From: Desulfopila inferna
Lineage (GTDB): Bacteria > Desulfobacterota > Desulfobulbia > Desulfobulbales > Desulfocapsaceae
DNA length: 64,000 nt
NCBI RefSeq assembly: GCF_016919005.1
Contig: NZ_JAFFQE010000005.1
Coordinates: forward strand, 62,001 to 126,000
Direction of reading: 5' to 3'
The position numbers and the translations under genes are program-made. Shown one piece after another: positions 53,587 through 62,370 of the stretch. Under the pieces are notes generated by a model. It worked only from the letters and a program-made list of their open reading frames with translations. It was not told where the DNA came from and did not search any database. Positions within the stretch are counted from its first letter, which is position 1, and the number at the start of each line of letters is the position of its first letter.

Positions 53587-54579
53587 ATGGATCTATCAAC
53601 GACCTATCTCGGTTTTTCCCTGCCGCACCCCCTCATGCCGGGCGCTTCTCCCCTGGTCGATAATCTCAGTACAGTCAAACGCCTCGAAGATGCCGGGGCC
53701 GCAGCCATCGTCATGTACTCCCTTTTTGAAGAGCAGATTATCGCCGATCAGGAAAGGGCTGTGCGTGAAGTCGAGGTGCCTGAACACACCTACGCCGAGG
53801 CATTATCCTATCTGCCGCTGACCGAGGACATGCGTCTGGGCCCGGATATTTACCTGGAGAATGTCGCCGCCATCAAAAAAAGCGTCTCCGTGCCGGTGAT
53901 AGCTTCCCTGAACGGGGTGAGCGAAGGCGGATGGCTGCGCTATGCCCGTCTGATCGAGCAGGCCGGCGCCGATGCTCTGGAGCTGAACATCTATTTTCTG
54001 GCCGATGATCCGGGGTTGAGCGGAAAGGCAGTTGAAGATCGTCTTCTCGGGGTGGTCAGGCAGGTCAAGCAGAACATAGCCATTCCGGTTGCTGTAAAAA
54101 TATCGCCGTTTTTCTCCTCAATTTCACATTTCTGCAAACAGCTGGAGGAGGCCGGTGCGGACGGGGTGCTGCTCTTCAATAGATTCTATCAGCCTGACAT
54201 CGATGTGGAAGAACTGGAAATACTCTCAAAGCTCAAACTGTCGACTCGGGATGAACTGCTGCTGCGTCTCAGATGGCTGGCCATTCTCTCAGGAGGCTCC
54301 CGCCTCTCCTTCGGCATCACCGGCGGAGTCCATACCGGCATCGATGTGGTCAAAGCGGTGATGTGTGGCGCCCATGCCGTACAGATGGTATCGGCACTGC
54401 TCAGGAATCAACCCGAATATCTCACTGTGGTCAGGAATGAACTCAGTTCCTGGCTGGAAAGCCATGAATATGAATCCCTCGAACAGATGCGCGGCAGCAT
54501 GACCAAAGAACATGCACCCGACCGTGATCTTTTTGAACGGGTCAACTATATCAGGGTGCTGCAGGGTGGGCCGGGATGA
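53587..54579 (+). CDS. Dihydroorotate-dehydrogenase-like FMN protein
   Basis: 330 residues. TIM-barrel FMN protein: MDLSTTYLGFSLPHPLMPGASPLVDNL at the N-terminus, AGADALELNIYFLADD, IPVAVKISPFFSSI, GADGVLLFNRFYQPDID and the phosphate-binding GITGGVHTGIDVVKAVMCGAHAVQMVSAL. The active-site Cys/Ser of pyrD enzymes is not obvious. Relatives of this subgroup commonly follow one-chain PFOR genes. Pyrimidine synthesis is not implied. The AAGGAG site precedes the ATG; it is 27 bp after nifJ and probably in the same transcript. Confidence 0.9.
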   Translation: MDLSTTYLGFSLPHPLMPGASPLVDNLSTVKRLEDAGAAAIVMYSLFEEQIIADQERAVREVEVPEHTYAEALSYLPLTEDMRLGPDIYLENVAAIKKSVSVPVIASLNGVSEGGWLRYARLIEQAGADALELNIYFLADDPGLSGKAVEDRLLGVVRQVKQNIAIPVAVKISPFFSSISHFCKQLEEAGADGVLLFNRFYQPDIDVEELEILSKLKLSTRDELLLRLRWLAILSGGSRLSFGITGGVHTGIDVVKAVMCGAHAVQMVSALLRNQPEYLTVVRNELSSWLESHEYESLEQMRGSMTKEHAPDRDLFERVNYIRVLQGGPG

Positions 54580-54623
54580 TTCATGGCTCAAACCAGAGAT
54601 GGATGTGAAGACGGTATTCAATC

Positions 54624-55469
54624 CTACCTGAGTAGAAATATTACACCATTCACAAGGGACCAGAGCAGCACGATAGCGGTGCCAATCACACAGACCATAT
54701 TAAGAAATTTATGGCCCATTTTCTCCTGAACCCGCTCCCGGTAACCGAGAATAAAACCGGCAAGTACACCAATGAGCATCCCCCCTGCGTGCCCGAAATT
54801 GTTGATCCCCGGCACCAGAAAGCCGAAAATGAATATTCCTATAGCCCATCCACCGATCTGAGAATAGACGGCATTGCCATATGAACCGCCTCTGCTTTTG
54901 CCGTAATACAAAGCAGCACCGATCAAGCCGCATACCGCGGCCGAAGCTCCTATGGTAAATCGTACTCCGAACATGGTAGAGATAAGATAGCCGCCGATTC
55001 CGCTCAAGGTATAGATGATAAACATCCTGCTGGGGCCATATTCGCGGATCAGCAGCGGACCGAGCTGATGCAGCGCTATCATGTTGAAGATAATGTGCAA
55101 CAGACTGCCGTGCAGATAACTTGCCGCCACCAGCGACCACCAGCGATTAAGCTGAAACAAAGGTATTGTGCCTGTGGAACCGAGCACCAACAGGCTGTTA
55201 TTACTCGGCGAGAGAAAATTGAAAGGGCTGCTGGAAAAAGCCGATGGTCGTGGATCAATAACCAGAGAGATGACGAACATTGCAATATTTGCCACCAGAA
55301 TCACCCTGAGGATGCCGCCTTGGTCAGCGGAACCCCTGGTAAATATATTGTCTTTCCAGATCGATCCTGGATTCTTCAGGCCGCAATGAGGACATTCCGG
55401 CGCCGATCTGCTGACCAGCCTTCTGCAGTTCGGGCAGAGGAGCGAGTTTCTTTTCTGGGGTGAATTCAT
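54624..55469 (-). CDS. Zinc-ribbon rhomboid intramembrane protease
   Basis: 281 residues. An N-terminal zinc ribbon (LLCPNCRRL ... CPHCG) is followed by about seven membrane helices of the rhomboid fold: conserved LHGSLLHIIFNMIALHQLG, catalytic Ser in GASAAVCGLIGA, catalytic His in NFGHAGGMLIG. It cleaves membrane-spanning substrates. The zinc-ribbon form is known in several bacterial groups. Convergent with the upstream DHOD-like gene. Confidence 0.93.
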   Translation of the reverse strand: MNSPQKRNSLLCPNCRRLVSRSAPECPHCGLKNPGSIWKDNIFTRGSADQGGILRVILVANIAMFVISLVIDPRPSAFSSSPFNFLSPSNNSLLVLGSTGTIPLFQLNRWWSLVAASYLHGSLLHIIFNMIALHQLGPLLIREYGPSRMFIIYTLSGIGGYLISTMFGVRFTIGASAAVCGLIGAALYYGKSRGGSYGNAVYSQIGGWAIGIFIFGFLVPGINNFGHAGGMLIGVLAGFILGYRERVQEKMGHKFLNMVCVIGTAIVLLWSLVNGVIFLLR

Positions 55470-55609
55470 AGTCTCATCCAGTTGTAATGATTTTTAAAAG
55501 GCCGCTGTTCTTCTTTTGTTTAGGACCTTGTTTTTAATCTACTTATCTCAATCTTCCGGCTGCACACATGGGAAGAAGATAATGACACCCGCTAATAATT
55601 CAAGTTAAT

Positions 55610-55797
55610 CTGCAATGTTCCAAAAACCGGGGATTAACCACTGTGTCGATATCGTAAAAACATTTTTCGAGGCAGTCCATAATCGCCTGTTTCAGGCCAA
55701 TTACCCTCTCCCCCTGCAGGCCAGCAGTAATTTTTCTGACGAGATCATCAATTCCTCTGCTTATCTGTGTTGACTCTAGGTGATCCGCACGTTATTT
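55610..55797 (-). pseudogene. Possible gene remnant upstream of the biosynthetic cluster
   Basis: A minus-strand frame of about 62 codons without a clear start reads like protein: ITAGLQGERVIGLKQAIMDC and VVNPRFLEHCRLT. It is GC-richer than the flanking DNA and could be the C-terminal remnant of a lost gene. Very weak evidence. Confidence 0.2.
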
Positions 55798-55798
55798 A
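55770..55798 (+). promoter_or_regulatory. Promoter of the biosynthetic operon
   Basis: TTGACT (55770-55775), 17-nt spacer, TATTTA (55793-55798). It is 50 bp before the first gene of the cluster and is the best sigma-70-like match in the gap. Confidence 0.55.
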
Positions 55799-55850
55799 TG
55801 AGTACCTTACAACTTTTTTTTTTTCATAAGCCAGTATGGAATAAGATGCG

Positions 55851-56279
55851 ATGAAAGTACATGAAGTCCCTCAAGATAGAGGAATGATAGGAAATTATGG
55901 TCGGGAGGTATGCTATGCGGTGGGACAAAACGGCAGATATAGCCTTTCTCCAAGCCTGGGCTGGGAGGCAAAAAATATCGTCAACGATCAGGCTTGGAGA
56001 GTAATTATCGAAGAAAGTGCCCGCATGCATGCCCTGGTTCTGGCCGGCAAAAGAAGTCCGATAGCGTATTATCAGGCGAAGAATCAAATGGATCTTGGTT
56101 TGCTGGCAAAGTATGTTAATATGGCGCGCTGGCGGGTCAAGCGACACCTGAAGCCCTCGGTGTTCAGTAAATTGCCGACACGCATTTTACAGCGGTATGC
56201 CGATATATTTTCTCTCTCTATCGCTGAATTGCAAAATATACCCCCCACTTTTTCCGCAGAATCCGTTCGTGACCGATAA
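55851..56279 (+). CDS. Small HTH-like protein at the start of the cluster
   Basis: 142 residues, not recognised. The N-terminal 55 residues are unclear (HEVPQDRGMIGNYGREVCYAVGQNGRYSL). The rest is helical and looks like an XRE-like HTH lacking a canonical recognition helix (NQMDLGLLAKYVNMARWRVKRHLKP, ILQRYADIFSLSIAELQNIPP). It could regulate the operon. Its stop overlaps the start of the next gene (TAATG), so it is translationally coupled to it. Confidence 0.65.
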   Translation: MKVHEVPQDRGMIGNYGREVCYAVGQNGRYSLSPSLGWEAKNIVNDQAWRVIIEESARMHALVLAGKRSPIAYYQAKNQMDLGLLAKYVNMARWRVKRHLKPSVFSKLPTRILQRYADIFSLSIAELQNIPPTFSAESVRDR

Positions 56280-57346
56280 TGGATATAGAGATCGATTTCC
56301 CCCACAGGCAGACTGCCCATTGCGAAAGTGGTGTCACTTCAAACCTTCTGCGTTTTCATGGTATAGAATGCTCCGAATCTCTGGCTTTCGGCATTGGCGA
56401 AGGTTTGTTTTTCGGCTACCTTCCCTTTATCAGGCTCAACAAACTTCCATTGACAACCTATCGCTGCGCCGTCGGGAGGATCTTTAAAAAGGTGAACTCC
56501 CGCCTTGGCGTATCGGTAAGCCACAGCAAATTTCGCTCACCGGAAAAAGCCATGAAGGCCCTCGACCGAAAACTGGATGAAGGAATACCGGTGGGCTGTC
56601 AGACCGGAGCATATTGGCTGCCCTATTTTCCACCCGCCTTTCGCTTTCATTTCAATATGCACAACCTTGTGGTTATCGGGCGTCGGGGAGATGAATATCT
56701 GATCAGTGACCCGGTTTTTGAAGAAGTGGTACGCTGCAGCCGCGGAGATCTTCTGCGGGCTCGTTTTGCCAAAGGTGCCCTGGCCCCACACGGGGCAATG
56801 TACTACCTGGATAAAATACCCGGCAACCCTGATCTACATACGGCGGCACGACAGGGAATTATCTCGGTCTGCAGGACAATGCTCAAGATACCGGTGTTTT
56901 TTCTGGGAACACGCGGTATAGATTTTTTGGCCGGACGCCTCGCCGACTGGCCCCGAAAAATGGGCCAGGACAGAGCAATCCTCAGTCTTGGGCAGCTTAT
57001 CAGAATGCAGGAGGAAATTGGCACCGGCGGTGGCGGATTTCGCTTCATGTACGCCGCATTTCTCCAGGAAGCAGCCGCTCTGCTGGAAAAACCGCAACTC
57101 CATGATTGTTCTGAAAGATTGACCCTGATAGGAGACAACTGGAGGAAATTTGCCGTCACCGGCGCACGGATCTGCAAAGGCCGGAGCAGGGAAAACGATA
57201 CCTTCGCACATCTGGCTGAAATTCTAAGAGAATGTGCGGCTTCGGAAAGATTGATTTACGCAGATCTGCTTGAGCTCCTCTCGCAACCCGCCAGGCTGGA
57301 TTCGAATCCGGCATTTGCTGAGGCGCAAAAAGCATTCCGGACGTGA
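56279..57346 (+). CDS. BtrH N-terminal / DUF4872 family acyltransferase-like protein
   Basis: 355 residues. BtrH-like start: HCESGVTSNLLRFHGIECSESLAFGIGEGLFFGY, with a possible nucleophile Cys15, and a His128-Asp144 pair in NMHNLVVIGRRGDEYLISDP giving a papain/C39-like triad. The C-terminal half is helical (DUF4872-like). In butirosin synthesis, BtrH moves an acyl group from a carrier protein to an amine of the aminoglycoside. Here it might join an acyl chain to an amine acceptor. It overlaps the preceding gene by one base. Confidence 0.75.
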   Translation: MDIEIDFPHRQTAHCESGVTSNLLRFHGIECSESLAFGIGEGLFFGYLPFIRLNKLPLTTYRCAVGRIFKKVNSRLGVSVSHSKFRSPEKAMKALDRKLDEGIPVGCQTGAYWLPYFPPAFRFHFNMHNLVVIGRRGDEYLISDPVFEEVVRCSRGDLLRARFAKGALAPHGAMYYLDKIPGNPDLHTAARQGIISVCRTMLKIPVFFLGTRGIDFLAGRLADWPRKMGQDRAILSLGQLIRMQEEIGTGGGGFRFMYAAFLQEAAALLEKPQLHDCSERLTLIGDNWRKFAVTGARICKGRSRENDTFAHLAEILRECAASERLIYADLLELLSQPARLDSNPAFAEAQKAFRT

Positions 57347-57422
57347 AGAAGTGTCTGCTTACCCCCAAACTGCGCAATTACGGCAGAAACTTTTTTAATC
57401 ATGTCGATATAGCGATGGCTGA

Positions 57423-58190
57423 ATGAAGTCGAAAACATCCCAAAACTTACCTCTCGTCCATGGTGACTCCTTAACTCTTACGTACAGGACAGGGGAATCT
57501 CCGGCGATCGATTCCATCTCTATTTCATTGGAGGCTGGTGAATTATGCGGTTTGATCGGCCCCAACGGAGCAGGTAAGACCACACTCATTTCAATACTTA
57601 CCACTTTACTTAATCCGGACAGCGGCAGCCTCACCATCTGCGGCAGAGATGCACTCACCCAGGCTGGCCTTATCCGCCGGCAGCTCGGTGTCGTGCCCCA
57701 GGAGCTTGCCCTCTATGATCGGCTCAGCGGCCTGGAAAATCTCCTTTATTTTGGACGACTCTACGGTCTCAGCGACCGGCTGGTGAAGGAGAAGAGTGGA
57801 TATTTTCTTAATATGTTCGGTTTGGAGGATAAGGCAGGGAGCCAGGTCTCCACTTACTCCGGAGGGATGAAGCGCAGAATCAATCTGATCATTGGACTGC
57901 TGCACGATCCCCTCGTTCTTTTTCTGGATGAGCCGACAGCCGGTGTGGATGCACAGTCGAGGCATCTGATCATCGAAAAGCTTCGTCTGCTCAACAGCGG
58001 CGGTATGGCCATGATCTACACCTCTCATTACCTTGAGGAAATCCAGGAGCTTTGTTCAAGAGTGGTAATTATCAACAAGGGCAGGAAGGTGGCAGAAGGC
58101 AGTCCTGACGATCTGGTCGGTGAGGCTGAAAGTTTTTCCAACCTGGCGGATTTCTATCTCTATACAACGGGAGAGAAGCTGCCTAATTGA
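57423..58190 (+). CDS. ABC transporter ATP-binding protein (exporter)
   Basis: 255 residues. Walker A GPNGAGKTT (about 44-52), Q-loop VPQELALYDRLSG, signature YSGGMKRR, Walker B LVLFLDEP, D-loop and switch His (YTSHYLEE). Typical drug/lipid-export type of the ABC-2 class. It forms a pair with the permease that follows, whose ATG overlaps this gene's stop (TGATG). Confidence 0.95.
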   Translation: MKSKTSQNLPLVHGDSLTLTYRTGESPAIDSISISLEAGELCGLIGPNGAGKTTLISILTTLLNPDSGSLTICGRDALTQAGLIRRQLGVVPQELALYDRLSGLENLLYFGRLYGLSDRLVKEKSGYFLNMFGLEDKAGSQVSTYSGGMKRRINLIIGLLHDPLVLFLDEPTAGVDAQSRHLIIEKLRLLNSGGMAMIYTSHYLEEIQELCSRVVIINKGRKVAEGSPDDLVGEAESFSNLADFYLYTTGEKLPN

Positions 58191-59515
58191 TGGCCGGCAA
58201 CAACCTTATGAAACTGTATGCTTCCATCAGCAAAGAATTTCTTCTTCTCCTGCGGGACAGGGCCGGTATGGTCCTGCTCTTTATCATGCCTGCATTTCTG
58301 GTCATTGTCATCACCCTCATTCAGGATAAGGTGACGACAACCACCGTAGAAGTGGTATTTGTCGACAATGACAGAGGGAGAATCGGCAATGAAGTACATA
58401 GATTTCTCGCAGAGACCGATGTTATCCAACTGGTTTCACAGCTCAAGGGAGAGGAACTCTCTGCGGAAAAGGCCCGTCGGCTGGTAGCTGCGGGCAGGTA
58501 TCAGTTTGCCCTGGTGCTGCCCGCAGGACTGAGTGAAATGGCGACGGATACGGCACACCAGAGCGTTGTCAACCAGCTCTTTCCGCAAAAAAAAAGTCCG
58601 GTTTCAGAAGTAATACCTGAGATCCAGGTGTGGTTTGACCCAGCCGTTCATGGCAGCTTCCGCTCCGCGGTAAGCTCTGTCCTTGGCCAAGCCATCCAGA
58701 GAGTTCAGGCCCAACTACTGGTGGAACACATCTTTTCGATGCTGCCGGAGAAACTGACGGAGACGATGCCGCCGATGATGAAATCGTATGTTCCGCAGGA
58801 AAGCCTGCAGGCCAGGGAGCTTCTGCCGCAACTTTTCCAGGACATGCACCTGATACCGGTTGTGGAACAGTTCACCACCGAAATGAACTTTATCAGGCAG
58901 CCGACGGCCGTTCAGCAAAATGTACCGGCCTGGGCAATTTTCGGTATTTTCTTTATCTCGGTTCCGCTGGCCGGATCGTTTATTCATGAGCGTCAAACAG
59001 GAACCCTGAGCCGCCTGAAGATCCTTCCGGTCAGCTATTGGACTATCATGGCCGGAAAACTGCTGGCCTACGCCTCTATCTGTGTGGTGCAGGTCGCAGT
59101 TATCCTCATAGCCGGAATGTACGTGCTTCCCCTGCTAGGAGTTCCTGCTTTTTCACCGGGAGATACGCCCTTCCTGGCCATAGTACTGCTGGTCAGTGTC
59201 ATCGCTGCCGCCTGCGGCTATGGCATACTGCTGGGCACATTGGGCAGAACCTATGAACAGATCGCTGTTTTTGCACCGGTTTCGATAGTCATAGGGGCTG
59301 CCATCGGCGGCATCATGGTTCCGGTCTATGCCCTGCCGGAACTGCTGCGTCCCCTGTGTTACCTGTCCCCGCTTTTCTGGGGGCAAAGCGGCTTTTATGA
59401 TATCCTGCTGCGCCAGTCCGGATGGTCGGCAATCCTGCCCGAGGTGACTGCCCTGCTGGGCTTTTGCGCGGTAACCAGTCTGGGCTCGTTTATCTCCTCC
59501 AGGTACAGGGCCTGA
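58190..59515 (+). CDS. ABC-2 type transporter permease
   Basis: 441 residues. One N-terminal helix (about 20-38), a large periplasmic loop (about 40-235) and then five or six helices (about 240-440), the common ABC-2 layout of lipid and drug exporters. Conserved AWAIFGIFFISVPLAGSFIHERQTGTLSRLKILPVSYWTIMAGKLLA. Start ATG overlaps the ABC ATPase stop; a TTG at 58187 is less likely. Moves the cluster product across the inner membrane, by inference. Confidence 0.92.
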   Translation: MAGNNLMKLYASISKEFLLLLRDRAGMVLLFIMPAFLVIVITLIQDKVTTTTVEVVFVDNDRGRIGNEVHRFLAETDVIQLVSQLKGEELSAEKARRLVAAGRYQFALVLPAGLSEMATDTAHQSVVNQLFPQKKSPVSEVIPEIQVWFDPAVHGSFRSAVSSVLGQAIQRVQAQLLVEHIFSMLPEKLTETMPPMMKSYVPQESLQARELLPQLFQDMHLIPVVEQFTTEMNFIRQPTAVQQNVPAWAIFGIFFISVPLAGSFIHERQTGTLSRLKILPVSYWTIMAGKLLAYASICVVQVAVILIAGMYVLPLLGVPAFSPGDTPFLAIVLLVSVIAAACGYGILLGTLGRTYEQIAVFAPVSIVIGAAIGGIMVPVYALPELLRPLCYLSPLFWGQSGFYDILLRQSGWSAILPEVTALLGFCAVTSLGSFISSRYRA

Positions 59516-59516
59516 G

Positions 59517-60851
59517 ATGAGTGCAGATGGAATTAAAGCTATGAAAATTCTACTTATTAATCCACCCAACTGCGGTAGATCAATCCCCGAAGAGGAATAT
59601 GGAATATCCTCTCTTAAGATGATTTTCCGTGGTGAACCTCTGGCACTTGAGGTTCTGGCCGGAAATCTAGATGCCCATGACGTTAAACTCCTCGACCTGA
59701 AGGCGGAACCGGATGGCCTGGAGAATCTCCTCGGTGGCGGCTATTCTCCAGAACTTGTCGGTTTCACAGCTGTAACCTGTGAAGCCAACACGGTGCTAAA
59801 GCTGGCACATTCAATTAAAAAACAGAGTTTAACCAGCTCTCCGATTATTGTCGTCGGCGGCCATCACGCCTCCTCCGACCCGGAATTTTTTAACAGAGCG
59901 GAATTTGATTATGTAGTTGCCGGCCTTGGCAAACTCTCCTTTCACCTCCTTGCCGATGAGCTTGCTTCCGGCAAGAAGAATAGCTCTATCCCCGGTGTGG
60001 CCGCTACCAGGCCCGGGAAAAAACTGGACTTCGGCGGAAAGGGTTACTCCCTGTTAGATCTGGTCGATCACAAAGCCCCTCGCTATGAATTGGTAGAAAA
60101 GTATCGCCAAAAGTATGTGATGAGTGGTGTCGGCGGCCAGGTGGGTTTTGTCGCCACCGCTTTCGGATGCACCCACAGCTGTTTTTTCTGTTCCATTCCG
60201 GCCATGACCGGAGGCAGGTATCTGAGCCATTCGGTCTCCGCCATCGTCAGGGATATCCAGCTTTTACCTGACATTCCCCTGATACGCTTCGTCGATGCCA
60301 ACACCTTCGGAGATCTTCAATTCTCCAGAATATTAGCCGAAAAGATCCTCCAGCTTGATCTGCAGAAAAAGATAGTTGCCGATATCCGGGCTGATACCGT
60401 GGTGCGCAATCCGGAATTGCTGAGGATCTGGCACCGGGCCGGGTTGACTGCGGTCGTCATTGGTTTTGAAGAGATCGATGACGGCCGCCTGCGTGGAATG
60501 AACAAAAAATCGAGCCTGGCGGTAAATATCGAGGCCCTGAAGATTCTCGCTGAAATCGGCATTAAGGTAATCGGGGATTTTATCATTTCACCGGACTATA
60601 CCGCTGAAGATTTCGCGCGGTTGAGCAGGTTCATCGAGGACTCAACCATCAGCCTGCCCATCCCTTCAATTCTGACGCCGATCCCAGGCACGCCTCTTTA
60701 CCGGAAATGTCGGGAAATCCTTGAAATCAAAGATCTCGACTATTATACATTTTCCAACGCGGTACTGCCGACAGTGCTGCCGAAAAAAGAGTTCTATACC
60801 TTGTATTCGCATCTCATGAAAGACCTGCATCAACATATTACCAAGAGCTGA
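59517..60851 (+). CDS. B12-binding radical SAM protein
   Basis: 444 residues. N-terminal B12-binding-like domain (MKILLINPPN from residue 9; VGFTAVTCEANTVLKLAH; VVGGHHASSDPEFF) then radical SAM domain with CX3CX2C (CTHSCFFC, about residue 219-226). Members methylate or rearrange carbon positions on lipids, peptides or natural products. A B12-binding histidine loop is not clear. The start could be at 59541 rather than 59517. It follows the permease by 1 bp. Confidence 0.88.
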   Translation: MSADGIKAMKILLINPPNCGRSIPEEEYGISSLKMIFRGEPLALEVLAGNLDAHDVKLLDLKAEPDGLENLLGGGYSPELVGFTAVTCEANTVLKLAHSIKKQSLTSSPIIVVGGHHASSDPEFFNRAEFDYVVAGLGKLSFHLLADELASGKKNSSIPGVAATRPGKKLDFGGKGYSLLDLVDHKAPRYELVEKYRQKYVMSGVGGQVGFVATAFGCTHSCFFCSIPAMTGGRYLSHSVSAIVRDIQLLPDIPLIRFVDANTFGDLQFSRILAEKILQLDLQKKIVADIRADTVVRNPELLRIWHRAGLTAVVIGFEEIDDGRLRGMNKKSSLAVNIEALKILAEIGIKVIGDFIISPDYTAEDFARLSRFIEDSTISLPIPSILTPIPGTPLYRKCREILEIKDLDYYTFSNAVLPTVLPKKEFYTLYSHLMKDLHQHITKS

Positions 60852-60853
60852 GT

Positions 60854-62002
60854 ATGACTATCTACATCAATGATCTGGCCTCGTTCCTGCCGGGAAAGCC
60901 CGTTGACAACGACAATATTGAAGACATCCTGGGAAGAATCAACAATATTCCATCCCGGACCAAGCGGCGCATCCTGGCCAATAATAAAATCATCACCAGG
61001 CATTATGCCATTGATCCGCAGAGCGGCAAGCCTACCCATACCAATGCTCAACTTACCGCCGAAGCCGTGAAAAAGCTTAAGCCCTTTATCCCTGAGCACC
61101 TCCAATGTCTGTGCAGCGGCACCTCCAGTCCCGACCTGTTGATGCCCGGGCATGCCTTGATGGTGGCCGGTGAACTGCGGCTGCCACCCTGTGATGTCGT
61201 CACCACTTCAGGCATCTGCATATCCGGCGTTACCGCCTTGAAGTACGCCTGTATGAATGTAGCCTCAGGTGCCGTTGATAATGCAGTGGCCACGGGTTCG
61301 GAGTTGGCCTCATCCTATATGAAAGCCGGTTTTTTCACCACCGAGGCCAATCCCGAGGCGGATCTCAAAAAAAAGCCCATTCTTGGTTTTGATGCCGATT
61401 TTCTGCGCTGGATGCTTTCCGACGGTGCCGGTGCAGCCTATGTTTCAGGACAACCCAACCAGACCGGAATGTGTTTCCGGGTTGAATGGATAGAAAACCG
61501 CTCTTATGCCGGCGAACTGGATACCTGTATGTATGCCGGTGGCCAGAAGCAGGAAGACGGTGTGGTGACCGGCTGGCGGGAGCAGGGCAACAGCAGCGCT
61601 GCCGCTCAGCAAAACTTCTTTGCCGTGCGTCAGGACGTCAAACTTCTCGACCAGCACATTGTCTCGACCGCCATGGCCCGGGCCCTGCCGGAGATCGCCC
61701 GGAAAAGAGCTCTCTCTCCAGCCGACGTCGACTGGTATCTGCCCCACTACTCTTCCCATTATTTTCGTGACAGATTTTATCAGGGGATGAAGGCATCCGG
61801 TTTTGAAATTCCTTATGAAAAATGGTTTACCAATCTGCCTGAAGTCGGCAATATCGGCAGCGCTTCCATCTATCTTCTTATGGAAGGATTACTGCACTCC
61901 GGGAAATTGCAGGAAGGCAATAAGGTGCTCTGCTTCATTCCGGAAAGCGGACGTTTTTCCCACTGCTTCATGCTGTTGACGGCGGTAGCGGGCCAGGGAT
62001 AG
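60854..62002 (+). CDS. Ketoacyl-ACP synthase III-like enzyme
   Basis: 382 residues. Thiolase-fold condensing enzyme with intact triad: Cys122 (SGICISG), His298 (LPHYSSHYF) and Asn333 (EVGNIGSAS). KASIII enzymes load acyl-CoA on to malonyl-ACP; longer members make or join beta-keto acids and polyketide-like chains. It is the last gene of the cluster, separated by 2 bp from the radical SAM gene. No acyl carrier protein or malonyl loading genes are next to it, so it must use the cell's fatty acid pool. Confidence 0.9.
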   Translation: MTIYINDLASFLPGKPVDNDNIEDILGRINNIPSRTKRRILANNKIITRHYAIDPQSGKPTHTNAQLTAEAVKKLKPFIPEHLQCLCSGTSSPDLLMPGHALMVAGELRLPPCDVVTTSGICISGVTALKYACMNVASGAVDNAVATGSELASSYMKAGFFTTEANPEADLKKKPILGFDADFLRWMLSDGAGAAYVSGQPNQTGMCFRVEWIENRSYAGELDTCMYAGGQKQEDGVVTGWREQGNSSAAAQQNFFAVRQDVKLLDQHIVSTAMARALPEIARKRALSPADVDWYLPHYSSHYFRDRFYQGMKASGFEIPYEKWFTNLPEVGNIGSASIYLLMEGLLHSGKLQEGNKVLCFIPESGRFSHCFMLLTAVAGQG

Positions 62003-62370
62003 GCAAACAAGACCGGCAACTCAGAAAAACAGACTCCTCCTTGAGAATATTTCTACTTGATCCCTGCCATGAATGAAGCTGACAGGTAAAAAGCTAATTT
62101 CATAGGATCACCACATTAAAGAATGACACCCCGGCTATTACCCGCCAATAAATAGCGAGTCTTTAAGCTTCGCTGCTTCCTCTCCATTTCTGAAAGAAAT
62201 ATTTATTCATATCAATAATTTAGTAGGTACACAGAAAAAAAATTCAATGTGAAGTATTGATTTCGCTCATTTTTGTTCTACTATCGAATAGACAGATCTC
62301 TCTGTTATCACATTAAAACCGAAGTCTTGATATCACAATTACACCAAATAATGATCAGGAGAAGATTTCT
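62003..62370. other. Intergenic region, no gene seen
   Basis: 368 bp. A short AGCGA...TCGCT hairpin near 62154-62174. AT-rich, with the promoter of the TPR lipoprotein gene expected toward 62300. Confidence 0.3.
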
